Source: Amaranthus tricolor
Lineage: Eukaryota; Streptophyta; Magnoliopsida; Caryophyllales; Amaranthaceae
Assembly (NCBI RefSeq): GCF_026212465.1
Contig: NC_080049.1
Span: 6,102,515-6,166,514, forward strand
DNA: 64,000 nucleotides
Reading direction: 5' to 3'
Shown here in pieces: positions 47,764 to 59,892 of the stretch; the first letter of the stretch is position 1, and every line of letters begins with the position of its first letter. The notes below the pieces were generated by a model. The model saw nothing but the letters and a program-made list of their open reading frames with translations. It made no database searches and had not been told where the DNA came from. Position numbers and translations under genes: made by a program.

Positions 47764-47935
47764 AATTCTTAAATGAGACGGTTTCATGGTGAGATCATTT
47801 TTATTAGGCTAACCCATGTATATTTAGTATGTTAAATTGATCACTTACAATTTTAAAGTAATTAATAAGAACAATGAGCTAATTATATGAATCTGTCTTA
47901 TGGTGAGATGGTCTCATTCAAGACGAGCTCATTTA
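47764..47935. mobile_element. MITE-like inverted repeat, same type
   Basis: Left 'cttaaatgagacggtttcat..gtgagatca' and right 'cttatggtgagatggtctca' with 'gacgagctc' form inverted termini. Interior is AT-rich and non-coding. Confidence 0.5.
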
Positions 47936-48892
47936 TTTGTGTTTAAAACATAATTTCAAATTAAATCTATGTTGTAAAGATAAGTCAACTGTAATCGAAC
48001 CTAGTTGACGACCTATTGAATTTGACAAAAGATGAAAATAAACCTATACTCCATCTAATGTTTTTTAAGTTCGTTTTCTATGAGACTATCATTATAAGAT
48101 GAATCCAAAAGATTTAACTGATTTACATAATGTTCTAAAATCATTTTAAAACTTTTTTATTTGTTTTTTTTTAAAAAAGTATTATATAATTTAGGTCAAT
48201 TTAATATAAATTGTCTCATTATGAGACGATTTTAATAAAGAATTAGTAAAGTGTGGGCTAATGAAAATCAAATTCATATTCCTTACATGCTTTCTCTAAT
48301 ATCAAGTCCAAAATTTAGATAGTATAGCCCAAATGTTTTTTCCAATATCAAGTCCTAATCTTGCTCAATTCTGCAGGGTCACCGCCTATGAGGCAACGTT
48401 CTTAAAATTTAATAGCAAAAAGATCTGGATTATTAACTATTTATATTTCCTTTTAACTTTATTATATTTCGCAAATTGGAGGGAAAGCCTTATTATTATA
48501 ATTAATTACGTTAACAAGAATAATAACATATTTGAATGGGTAAATTATAAAACAAAATAAAAAATAAAAATAATATAATATATTTTGAAGCGTAATTTAA
48601 TAATAAATTTAATATTTTATGTTATATTAGGTAATATATTTTTATTAACAAACACTCTAGAGATGTTCGCTAGCATGGAACAGGAGATGTTAACATTGTG
48701 TTTGCACCCAAAGAAAGGGAGGGATTTAGAAGGATAAAAGATCCTTAGTTTGGATAATAAGAGTTTGGAGAGAAAATATGTATTAACTTTGTTAAGAATA
48801 CAATTTCTTTTAAAGTGGAAAGATTTAGAGGTTAAACACTCATTTTCCTTTCTTTTCCCTTCTCTTCCCTTCTAAACAAATAAGATGCAGTG
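47936..48892. other. AT-rich spacer, no gene recognised
   Basis: No domain-like frame. A fragment with 'tgtctcattatgagacgattt' near 48208 suggests another copy of the gagacg-type MITE. Confidence 0.45.
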
Positions 48893-49665
48893 TAGGGATG
48901 GTCATGGGGCGGGTCTGGAGCGGGTCTGGCCAGACCCGGACCCGGACCCTTTTATTTTTTTGGATCCAGACCCGGATCCGGACCCTAAGGGTCCAAAATT
49001 TTCAGACCCAGATCCGGACCCTACGGATCTGACAGGGTCTAGGGTCCTTAGTGGGTCTTATACAAAGCCTTTTTGATTTGTCAAAATTGAACCTTTTTCG
49101 AGTCTTTTTATATTTTTGTAAGCAACTTATTATCGTATTACAAACACTTGTCACAAAAAGTTATCAATCGATACACCAATTTAACAATTTATTTCAGTAC
49201 CCAGAAACAAGTCCATAATTAATATCACACATCGTAAACTTCCAAAACCATTAGAATTAAACAATAAAAATCATAATTGAAACTTTAACTCAATGCGCAA
49301 TCAAATTATTTCAATACCTAAAAACAAACCAAAATTAGAATATCGCCGCCTCCATAATTTTCAAAACCATTAGAATTAAACAATAAACACTGTAATTAAA
49401 CTTTAATCTCGGCGAGCAATCAAAGTATTATACATGTACAATTAATGTGCAAATACCATCAAAATTTTAACAAAAATAAAAATAAAAATAAAATTTAAAA
49501 GTTTAGGGTCCGGGTCTTCACCTTAGGACCCGGACCCGTCAAATTTTTTTTGGATCCAGACTCGGACCCGGATCCGATGGGTCTAAAAAATTAAGACCCA
49601 GACCCTTAAAAAAGGGGCGGGTCCAGGGCGGGTCCAACAGGGTCCTGAACCCATGACCATCCCTA
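48893..49665. mobile_element. Non-autonomous hAT element, 773 bp
   Basis: Perfect 8-bp duplication ATGCAGTG (48885-48892 and 49666-49673) and perfect 16-bp inverted ends TAGGGATGGTCATGGG. Arrays of 'gacccggaccc' and 'gggtccgg' lie inside each end, which explains the repetitive Pro-Asp frame there. The middle is AT-rich. No transposase; presumably moved in trans by an hAT enzyme. Confidence 0.95.
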
Positions 49666-49673
49666 ATGCAGTG

Positions 49674-50916
49674 TCTCTTCTAGAGGTGTTCATTCAGGTC
49701 ATCGGATTGATTTTGGGTAAGGTATTTCGAGTAGGTTTGAAAGCAGCTTTGTTTCCATATTGTTTTTTAAATAAATGTTAATAATTTTTAAAGTAGGGTC
49801 CAATCGGATTGAGCTATAAGGTCTAATAAATTTCAGATCATCGGCTCAATAAAGAGGGACTTCCTCTTTACCCTCCCTTTCATTTCCCTTGTCTTTTTTT
49901 TTTCTCCCAATTAGCTATCCGAAAATAGTGTATAAAGTTAGCAAATTGTTAAATATAAGAGGCTAGATTGAGATGTAATTGTGTATGAATTCTGGCCAAC
50001 ACCCAACATCAAGTAACGTAACTAAAACATGTTGACTTACTTATCTTGTACTTTCGTATGGGATTCTTGTTTATTCTCGACAATTTCACTAATAAAAAAC
50101 TAAAACTCATGATTATAAAGATATGTTTATTACTCTATTACATCTATTTTAAAAAAAAAAATTTATACTTAAAGTGTGAATGCAATATAAATTTCTTCTT
50201 ATTTAACGCTATATATCTCACTTCCTTTTGAAGTGAGTGGAACATTGATGCAATTTAAACCTATAATCTTTTATCACGTTGATTTTTAATATTATTTTAA
50301 TGAATCAACTCAATCAAGTGCTTAAGTTTTTGAATAAATTTGTCTCTTCACATGTTGTCAAGAGTTAAAGGTTCAATCTGAGAAAACATGCATACAATGG
50401 AGCAACACCATGGGTGGCACCTTGGATTGCTTGCGCACATGCGTGTGTGAGTTACCAGTATGACCTCGTGATGAGAAAATCTAGTCTTGTTAACTTGTAT
50501 GGAGAGTTTTCTTAATATGGTGGACATGAAAGCTAGCTCTGGGGTCCTTATACTAAGGAAGAGAATGTAAAATGTACATTCCAATCCTCCATATGAAAAA
50601 TAAGAAAGAGATGATAAGCATATGAATGATCTACCCCAAATTAGTATGAGACGTATTTGGAAGGTTACCAAAAATTAATCTGTGGGGGTTCAACCCAAAG
50701 TGAAAAATATCGTATTACTGCGAATAATTCATGGGTGGTGGACTCATTAATTTTTTAGGGAACCAACTAAATTAAAAGTTTATACTAAGGGTTGTAACCT
50801 CATATGTTACAAACTCTATCACTAGCATGATGTTGAACAACGTAGGGCCCTTTTGGTAATATCGTGGTTTTCTGTGTTGTGAGTTATTAATTTTTAAAGT
50901 CATGTGACATATTATT
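49674..50916. other. Spacer, no gene recognised
   Basis: No recognisable domain. 'tagaggtgttcattcagg' at 49681 resembles an hAT-type end, but no matching partner with an 8-bp duplication was found. Confidence 0.4.
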
Positions 50917-52230
50917 TTGAGGACACATAAGATGCCAGAAGAATGGAGGAATAGCACACTAGTACCTCTGTTTAAGAACAAAGGCGATGCGCAAGTATGC
51001 GGCAACTATAGAGGTATCAAACTTCTAAGCCACACAATGAAATTGTGGGAAAGAGTGATAGAGGGGAGAATTAGACAGGAAACGGTGATTGGAGAGAACC
51101 AATTCGGTTTTATGCCAGGAAGGTCAACCATTGAAGCAATTCATGTTTTGAGGAGACTGATGGAGAAATATAGTAAAGATCTGCATATAATGTTCATTGA
51201 CTTGGAGAAAGCGTATTATAACATACCACGACGTGTCATCTGGGATAGCCTCAAGGCTAGAGGTATTTCTTCAGTGTACATTAAGGCCATACGGGATGTG
51301 TATGACAGAGTTTCGACTAGCATTCAAATACGGTGGGGATAACAGAGCTTTTTCCGGTTAAAGTGGGACTACATCAGGGATCTACTCTAAGCCCTTTCAT
51401 TTTCACTGTCATAATGGAAGAGATTTCTAAATCTATTTGGAAAACGGTACCGAGGTGCATGATATTCGCGGACGACATTGTGCTGGTAGCAAAAACTAGA
51501 GAGGAGGTTAGTAACAAATTGGATGAGTGGAGGGAAGCTTTAGAAGGTAAAGGATTGCGCATTAGCCGTACGAAGACCGAGTATTTGCGTTATGACTTTA
51601 GTGGGACATCATCGGTAGGTGAACCAAAGGTGTCCATAGATGAAACAGTTGTTAAGAGTACAACTAAGTACAAGTAATTGGGATCGATCTTTGAAAGGGA
51701 TGGGGAGATTGAAAGGGATGTAAATCATCGTATACAAGCGGGTTGACTCAAGTGGCGAGCAGCCACTGTAGTGTTATGTGATAGGAAATTTCAAAGCAAG
51801 TTAAAAGGAAAATTCTACCGGGCGGCAATCAGACCTGCTCTGCTATATGGGACCGAATGTTGGCCTGTAAAGAAGATTTTCGAACATAAGATGGAAGTTA
51901 CAGAAATGCGTATGCTGAGGTGGATGTGTGGGCACACATTGATGGATCGAATTAGAACCAAGAGTTTAGGGACAAACTAGGGGTAGCCCTATATTTGGAA
52001 AAATGCGCAAAAATAGATTGAGGTGGTTTGGTCATGTGCAGAGAAAGACTTTCGACGCCCTTGTGAGGAGGGTAGAAAGCATTATAGTAGAGGGTAAGAG
52101 GAGTCGAGGAAGACCTAGGAGAACTTGGGGTGAGCAAATAAGAGTTGATTTGCATGAGTTACACCTTTCTAAGGACCTGACTAGGGATAGGAACAGTTGG
52201 AGACGTCATATCCATGTCTTAGATTACTGA
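50917..52230 (+). pseudogene. LINE reverse transcriptase, broken
   Basis: The first block (50917-51342) has MPEEWRNSTLVPLFKNKGD, NYRGIKLLSHTMKLWERVIE and QFGFMPGRST, RT motifs 1-3. The second (51333-51677) has LHQGSTLSPFIF and the catalytic FADDIVL (Asp-Asp) near 51463-51483. The third (51771-51980) has FYRAAIRPALLYGTECW, and the fourth (52003-52230) has RNRLRWFGHVQR and SRGRPRRTW, the C-terminal end of RTE proteins. A frameshift near 51340, an in-frame TAA near 51675, a TGA near 51744 and a further frameshift near 51980 make it inactive. Confidence 0.9.
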
Positions 52231-52491
52231 TGTCCTCTCAGTTTACCTTTTAATGTCCTTAACCTCTTGTTTTTATCGTTTTCTTTCTATTAGTTCTTTG
52301 TTTTCTTTTTATAGTGGTTCTTCATTTATTTTTATAGGCTTTTAAATTATCTTTCACGTGTAATCACATCTCTTTATCTTCCTCGAGCCGGGAGACTCCT
52401 TTGGCCGCGCTCTCCTTTATGGGTATGAGTTGCCGCCATCTTTCCCTCCACAGACCCTGACCTTAGTTTTCTATGAGCGGGATATACTGGG

Positions 52492-52522
<31 letters not shown>
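50917..52522 (+). mobile_element. 5'-truncated RTE-type LINE with (GAT)n tail
   Basis: Begins abruptly within the reverse transcriptase region; the endonuclease domain is missing. The 3' UTR (52231-52490) includes 'ccgggagactcctttggccg' and 'gggatatactgggta', followed by about nine GAT units at 52494-52522. Short tandem tails and this 3' sequence style are typical of plant RTE LINEs. No target duplication was identified with confidence. Confidence 0.85.
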
Positions 52523-54236
52523 TAATATATGACCTATAACGATTAAAAAAATTGGTCAAATATATTGGAAACATGATGATAAAGTAAATTGACAACTAAA
52601 AAGGGAAAATCGAGTTTTTGTGATTTCCTATTTTTGGTTTTTAATCTTAAAAAAACTCAAAAAGTGATAGTTGCTTTTTTATAATTTTCTATTTTTGGTT
52701 TTTAATAAAAAAAACTCAAAAGTGAAAACAAAATTCAATTACAATAAGTTTCACTATTTTCTTCTTTATATGAGGGGACAAAAGATTTTATAATGTTTAC
52801 AATAATGACGGAGGAGTGGATTCAAAACTGTTATTAGTATAGTATTTTTGAGGAGCCTATATTATCTTCTGAGGTTATTGAATTTGTATAGGACCTTTAA
52901 ATTTAAGTTGTTTCTATTAAATGTTTAGATGTCGTTTGGTATTATTTTGGTTTCTTTTTGCTTTTAAAAATAGAAAATAAATCAAAATAGTTTGGTAAAA
53001 CAACATTTAAAATAACCTTTTGGGTTTTTTTTTTTTGCAAAACCACAATAGAAAAACAAAAATCACATTTTGTGGTTTTATAATTTTTCTTTAAGAAACT
53101 TTTTTCTTCAATCACATGATGTTCAGTATGGTCTAATGAGAAATAATTACATCAAAACTTTAATATTCTTGCATAAGGCATGACCAATTAAACCAGACTC
53201 AACTCATACTCAGTTTATAGACTCAAATCTTATATAGACCCAACATCACCCAACCTGTGAGCTATTTTTTGGTCTTTAAAATTGTTAATATATTTACTTA
53301 AGACTAAAATATATTTTTATCCTTGACCCATCATATATGGTGGATTTATCTTTGAGTTTAAAATTTTCAGATTTTGGTTTGATTCTCAAAATAAATAAAG
53401 TTGTCTAAAATCTATCTTAAATCTATCTCAAATGGTACAAGATTCATAAATTTCAAAAATATATAATATTTACGTATGTGTGACAATTGGTTTTGAAAAA
53501 AATTTGTTTTGAGTAAAGCATAAATTTTTAAAAGAAATTGATTATGTAATTCTTGAAAACAAAAAACTAAAAAAATGAAATGATACTGAACATAGGGAAG
53601 TTCAAAAATATCCAACCCGCTTTACCTGACTTGCTAACCTGCATCCTAAATGACAAGTTAATTTATTTTAAAAAAATAAAACAATATGAGTCGAGTATCC
53701 GATCCGCTTTAACCAGGTCGGGTCATGGTTATATTAGAGGAAATTTTATATTTCTAACATATTAATGTTTTTAGTAGGCACAAATGAAAAGTTAAAAAGC
53801 TTTTAATGTACCATGTTAGTTTTTAGTCACTCTTTACGGTATGTGCGTGACTCTCTCAAGTCCTCACCCCTTCTGCTACAAAATATTTAAATTGGCCATA
53901 TTAAAAATTCAATAGCAAATGCTATTGTGTTAGTTGCGTCACATATTAAAATTATGCCTTAAAAATAAAAAATAAATCGACACAATTAAAAATTGGGTAC
54001 TCGGTGTCCTGACTCGACTTGTCCGGATACCCGAAATTCGGGTTTGCGGATAAATTAGGCCGGGACACAAGCCGTTAAAAAAGATACCCGGCTAATTAGG
54101 TACCTGGCCTTTCAGGTACCCGAAGTGACACCTCTAACCAAACATGCCCTTACTTAAGTTTACATTATTTTTGTTTTAGTTTTTAGATCTCAAAATTGTA
54201 ATAAAATTCTAAATTAATAAGGTCTAAAAAATTATT
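52523..54236. other. Spacer, no gene recognised
   Basis: A partial tandem duplication around 'ttttctatttttggttttta' occurs at 52620-52735. 'gggtcgggtcatgg' and 'ggtacccgaagtgacacctcta' words at 53690-54140 look like decayed hAT-type termini. No coding sequence. Confidence 0.45.
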
Positions 54237-54720
54237 GTGTTAATTTAAACAACAACAATAACAACAGAATTAGACTAGCAGCAATAGTAGCAACACCACC
54301 AGCAATTATATCAACAACAAGAATAATATAACAACAAAAGCAATAATAGCAATGACGACGACGACAACAACAACAACAGCAATAACAATTTTTACAACAA
54401 AAACAACAACAAAAACAACAACAACAACAATAACAACACCGGAACAAACATTAACAACAACAACAACAACACCGGAACAAACATTAACAACAACAACAAC
54501 AACACCGGAACAAACATTAACAACAACAACAACAAAAAAGAACAACAATAAATACAACAGTAAAAACAACAATAATAACACCACCATCAACAACAACTAA
54601 TACACTAGCAACAACAAAAATAACAACAACAACAACAATAGTAGCAACAACAAAAGCAACAATAATAACAACAACAACAATAACAAAAAGCAACAATATA
54701 AACAACAACAACATCAATAG
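54237..54720. repeat. (CAA)n-rich microsatellite with a 33-bp minisatellite
   Basis: Almost wholly made of caa/aac triplets with interruptions. Inside it, a unit beginning accggaacaaacattaac recurs at 54438, 54471 and 54504, exactly 33 bp apart. Long Thr- or Val-rich frames across it are low-complexity artefacts. Confidence 0.95.
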
Positions 54721-55776
54721 CCCTAAAACTGGTCACTTATATTTTTATCAATTCTTTCTTATTTTTCTCATATGGGACTTTTTGTTTACACTCAATAATT
54801 CATCTTCACACCAAGGATCACATCACTTTTCTCTCTTCCAACAATATGATTGTCTCCTTGTTCCCTCTCTTTAGCATGAGAACTTATTTCTTGACCACCA
54901 TTTTAAGAAGACTCTCGATATCATTAAAGGGATTAGATATCCTAATTTTTAGGTGACGAGGTCACATTGAGAAGCTATTCACACATGCTCTCTAGCAATT
55001 CAGTATGCCACCCATTGTGTTACATTTTTCTAGTCGAACCTTCAGCTCCGATGCCAATTATTTGCCCTCTAACCGCGAATGATTCACATTAGTATAAAAG
55101 TGTTTTCTTTAGAGCTGCTCGCATTGATTTATTTTTGAACATCTTTCTGAAATCCCTCGTAATAATTTGGAGTTGGACCATTTATAGGCTTATCAACTCT
55201 TTTTTCATTTTTCCCACGTGAGACTTAGGATCAATGTACTCTCAATCGTAGTATTAGTAGTTATATTACTTTGGTAAATGGTATTATGTTATTCAGGTTT
55301 ATTTAATAGGTGGAATTCATTTAGAAAAATAGGTGAAAATTTTATTATTCCGAATAATTTGTGTTTTTTAATTAATATCAACAAATTTATCTTAATCCAC
55401 AGAAGAAAAAAAAGAGTTAGAGAGAATGTGAGGTGCAAATATGAACAAGAAAAATTCTAAATTATTTCATGTACAATGTCCATTATATTTGATGAATAAT
55501 GTTTGCGAATAGTTATCACCTATTTATTAAACCAATAGAAAACCAGAAATGCTGACATGCTAGATGTTAGGATCGGAAGACAAAGATTAAATAGGAACTA
55601 CCCATATAAATATGATAATAAAATTAATCCCATCAACACTTTATTTAAGTACCATAAAATTATCGAAGTAGTTTGGTATCTACCAATTAAAAATACAAAC
55701 TAATTTCTGAAGCCTTATTTATTTTATATTTTTTCATAATTTTGTAGTCTAAAACAAGTAATTAGAGAAAACGAAT

Positions 55777-55777
55777 C

Positions 55778-55809
<32 letters not shown>

Positions 55810-55818
55810 TAATAATAA
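55777..55818. repeat. (TAA)n microsatellite
   Basis: About a dozen TAA/ATA units with one break. Confidence 0.9.
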
Positions 55819-55856
55819 TTGAATTTAAAAGAGAGTTAATAATAAGGCTGAGTAGT

Positions 55857-55899
55857 ATATATATATATATATGTGTGTGTGTGTGCGCGCGCGCGCGCA
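55857..55899. repeat. Compound (TA)n(TG)n(CG)n repeat
   Basis: Alternating purine-pyrimidine for about 43 bases: TA units, then GTGTGTGTGTGTG, then CGCGCGCGCGCGC. Such runs can adopt Z-DNA. Confidence 0.95.
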
Positions 55900-57279
55900 T
55901 GTCAATGTGTGTGTGAATAGGATCATGTGAAAACCTCTAAATTTTGTGAAAATAAAAACCAAAGTATGTGGACCATTTGATTTGTTTAAATGAAAATTAA
56001 TGGTTAAGATTCATTTTAATTAAGATAAAGCTAGTGTAAACTAACATCAACTAATATTTAATGCTGTTTAATTTTAGATTTTATACAATTGAACATCTTA
56101 TACATGCTTAGAACTACCAGATAAGTTCTCTTACTTGCATTATCATTTCCACGTCACTATAATATCATCGTTGTTTATTATAAAACTTTGTTAACTCGGC
56201 GCTATCAATCTCAGATCACTTTAAAATTATTGATACATATTATAAAAACTAACTCTAATTTTATTATATTGAATTATACAAGACATACACAAGATTCAAA
56301 TCAAACAACTTCATATAATTATTATAATTACTTTGATTCTTGTCTTCGATGTTGCGTACAATGTTTTCATTGTTGCCCTCTTGGTGTATTGACGACTCTT
56401 ATTAAAATTTTACTAGAAAATGGAGTATGTTTAAAATTTTGGGATTTAAGAAATTTAAAGTGGTATATTTAGTATAATACAAATTTTATCTATATCAATT
56501 GATGTGTAATTTGTCCTGAATTTTAAATTTAATATAAGTTTATTATACTATATTTATGAGGGGTTTATAAAATATATTAAATTAATGCTTACTATCAAAA
56601 GTTCAAATAACGATAAAGTAGAGATGAGTAGGGAGTTCATCACCAACACCAAAGTTCAAAGTCAAAGTGTAACTCTTCTGTCATATTTATTTTGCGTTAA
56701 TTGTGATTTTAATCTGTCTAATTTATTTTGTATTTTTTTTGGCTAATGACCTATTATGTTTTTATAATTTTTATCCATATATTTTAATTCTTTTTTAATT
56801 TCATCCACGTAACTTATTATTCTCTTTTTATTTATTATCAGTATCCATTTATTATATTTTTCTTTGATAAAAATGAGTAGAATAGAGTATTAAGAATTAT
56901 TTGGTGAGTGGTTTTTTAAGAAGTTTGTTTTAAGAAAAATTGTCAATAATAAAATTTTAGTTGTTGGATGAGTTGAAAATAAATTTACATATAATTAATC
57001 TATTTTTTTTTATAATTCTCTTGAAACCTTCTTCGTAAATCAAGCAATTACGAATAAATAATAATTGAGTTTATTTTTAGTAAATATACATAATATATGT
57101 TTTTCTTTTAAAAATAAACAATAGTTAAGATTATTTTTAGCGGATTGAGCAATTATTAATTTATTTTTGACAATTCCTCCTTTAAGTTAATTAAATGATG
57201 ATTTATTTCGTTAGTAACAAAGAAGAATTAGTGACCACATTCTTTTCAGCAAATAACAAAATATAAATTTTTTACTTGA

Positions 57280-57690
57280 GACCGTTTTATAAGAGACGCG
57301 TCTCAAATGTGTTGGCCCATTATTACTTAAAAAAAAAACTTAAAAAAAATGCGCGTTGTGTAATCCTATTTGAAGTTGGTGTTATAACCTAATGAAGTTG
57401 GTATTATAACCTGCTAGAGTTGGTATTATAACCTATTAAAGTTGGTATCTCCAAATAGGTTATAATACCAACTTTAATTGGTTATAATACCAACTCCAAA
57501 TACCAACTTTAATAGGTTATAGTACAACCTTTAATAGGTTATAACACCAACTTTAATAGGTTATAACGCCAACTCCAAATAGGCTCAACCGCTCGCGTCA
57601 GTTTTTAAATATATATATTTTTTTAATTATTAGGCCTGAACATGAAAAATAGTCTCTTATAAAGACGGTCTCTCAGAAGAGGCGCGCATA
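57280..57690. mobile_element. MITE-like foldback with internal inverted minisatellite
   Basis: Left 'ttgagaccgttttataagag' with 'acgcgtctc' and right 'tctcttataaagacggtctc' with 'gaggcgcgc' are inverted termini of the gagacc type. Inside, units of gttggtattataacctatt (about 22 bp) occur in direct tandem at 57372-57452 and as inverted copies (aataggttataataccaac) at 57453-57590, so the middle can fold into a long hairpin. Confidence 0.65.
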
Positions 57691-58431
57691 ACAAAAATAA
57701 TTAATAGTCATTAGCCACTTGTTTTTTTTACACTTCTCGCTCAAACGTATATAATTTTCTATTTCTTGTAAACTATATGAATTTTTATATATAAATGTTC
57801 TAGATAATATAGTTTAACTCAATATAATATCTTGATACATCATGTATTATAGTCATTGATTACCTACTAACCTTGCATAAGCAGTATTTTAAAATTGAGA
57901 ACGCGAAACTTAATTTACTAATTAAATTCATATATCTATGCACTAAATTTCCATTATTTATATTAAGTTGTACGTAACATTTTATTTTAAAATACCTTTA
58001 AAACTAGGATCCTCCTCTAATTTTCACCAAAACAAATGATATACTAACAATTTAAGTCTATAATTATAAAATATTAAAAATATAAGATTTTCCTGATGAT
58101 ACTATCCAAACTAAACATATAGAAAAACCACTGTCAAAGATTTCGATTTAAATGGGTTGGAGAATAAAACTCTAAGGAGGTTAAAATCGAGGTCAAAGTT
58201 ACTTTTAAGGATATCCAATTCCTTTAAATTTAAAATTTTTTCCTTAACAATGATTTTTATTTGTCAAAATCACAATTGAAGCTTTTAACCTGTTTTTCTT
58301 TTTTCTTTTTTGCCATTTTGTTCTCTATCAATGATCAAATCTCCAAATCCACTCCATTCTCCATGTAGTTTTAATTGCTCAAATTCTTCCACATTTTAGC
58401 CTTCCTTATTCAATTTGATGTGTAAACGAGT
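57691..58431. other. AT-rich spacer, no gene recognised
   Basis: No recognisable coding sequence or transposon termini. Confidence 0.45.
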
Positions 58432-59892
58432 TGATGTGCAAATTTTATTTAACTGCGAGCATACGGTGTACGTGTAGTTGCGGGTCGAACATAAGGAAGA
58501 TAGGACAACAAACTTGCTAATTTCTGCTAATTATATTGTTTGATGAGAAAAAAAATATGTTTGATTGATTTTTGACTAATAAACTAAAAATGCAATAAGA
58601 AATATGGATAAAACTATATGATGAAGAGATCTAGGGTGTCGGGAATCCCCTAAAGTCTTGTACGATCAAATTTTCATTAGTGTATGAAATCTCGGATTAA
58701 TTATGTGGTTAAACATGTTCTTGTTAATCTCAAACTCTCGCTCTGTTGATTAACTGTAAGATTTAGGCCCTACTAATTCAATTCTCACACACTAGTTTTA
58801 TTGAACGAATTAATAAGAATTTAACTAAAATTTACCTTAAAGCAAAGTCAATCCTAATCTCACATGCTAGTTCTATTGACTAGTTCGACAAAGCATGTTT
58901 AACTTAGGGTTATTAGCACAATTTAACCACTTTAATCCTAATTTCATAGACACATTCAAAAATCAAATCATACTTGACTTATAGGTTCAAACCCTAACCC
59001 TAGAAAATGGATCTACTCATTAATCATGGTAAAAGCAATAAACACAAACTCTAGAATGATACTAGACATGAATAAAAATAAAACTAATGACAAATTCAAG
59101 AGAAACAATAATTAAATACCAAGGAACACAACAAATAATTCAAAGAACAATAAATGAAGGGTGAAACTAGTTTTTATTGAAGGATGATTAATAACAAAAA
59201 TTCAAGTTCACTTAAAGGAAGATTAAAATAATACAAGGAATTAAAGACAAAGAAAATTAAATAGTACTAAAGAAAACTTACAATGCTCAAAGGAAGATTA
59301 ATGGTGGACTTAATGAAAAACTAAATTAAATGATATATTTAAGATTAAAACTAATGGAAAAGAGTAATTAAGTCTAAAGGAAAGAAGAAGGAGAGAAGAA
59401 AGGAGAGGAGTAACGACCACGCAGTCGAGTCGGCTTTTCGGCTGACAATTTCAACAAATTTCAAACGATTGTCATTTCTTGCTCGGTAATCGGAATTGTG
59501 CATATAATATACCGTTGGAAAGCTCTTGAAGTCTAGTTTTCAATTTTGTAAATTTTGCATTAATGCAATTTTCTTATCAAAAGTTATGACCAAAAGAGTA
59601 GACATATATCAAATTTCACCTCAAAACTTTAGCCTTATAAACACACTTTTACTCATTTGCTCATTTTCTTTGTAGAACATCTTCACCTGAGCTAAAATTC
59701 CCTTAGTAAACTCTGTTATTATTAAAATCATAAGCATTATGCTTAAAACAATCAAAATCACTTGAAATCAACATGAATAACAAAAACAAGTAAAGTAGCA
59801 TAAATCTTCAAAATAAGCACGAAATTACTAACAACGATCATTATTAAGGAGTATAAAATAATATAAATAAGTACAAATAATTGCACTTATCA
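58432..59892. mobile_element. Probable solo LTR, about 1.46 kb
   Basis: Runs from TGATGTGCAAATT to TTGCACTTATCA (TGATAAGTGCAA inverted), flanked by CGAGT and GGAGT (one mismatch). Contains 'actgcgagcatacggtgtac' and 'gttgcgggtcgaac' near the left and 'ccgttggaaagctcttgaa' near the middle, wording familiar from LTRs of plant gypsy elements. No internal domain, hence solo. Orientation not certain. Confidence 0.5.

Larger units (their letters stand above)
54721..57279. other. AT-rich spacer with microsatellites, no gene recognised
   Basis: No domain-like frames. Contains an (ATA)n run at about 55777-55818 and the compound repeat at 55857-55899. The plus-strand frame 56188-56472 has no resemblance I can name. 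Confidence 0.5.

Noticed and set aside
48885..49076. Frame with Pro-Asp repeats
   Set aside because: Produced by the gacccggaccc array inside the hAT element 48893-49665.
49681..54137. Possible hAT element bounded by tagaggtgtt and acacctcta
   Set aside because: The ends look like an inverted pair, but the neighbouring 8-mers (gtctcttc and accaaaca) do not match, and the interval includes an unrelated LINE. Treated as two separate decayed ends.
54232..54717. Several long Thr-, Val- or Cys-rich frames
   Set aside because: All are translations of the (CAA)n microsatellite in different frames.
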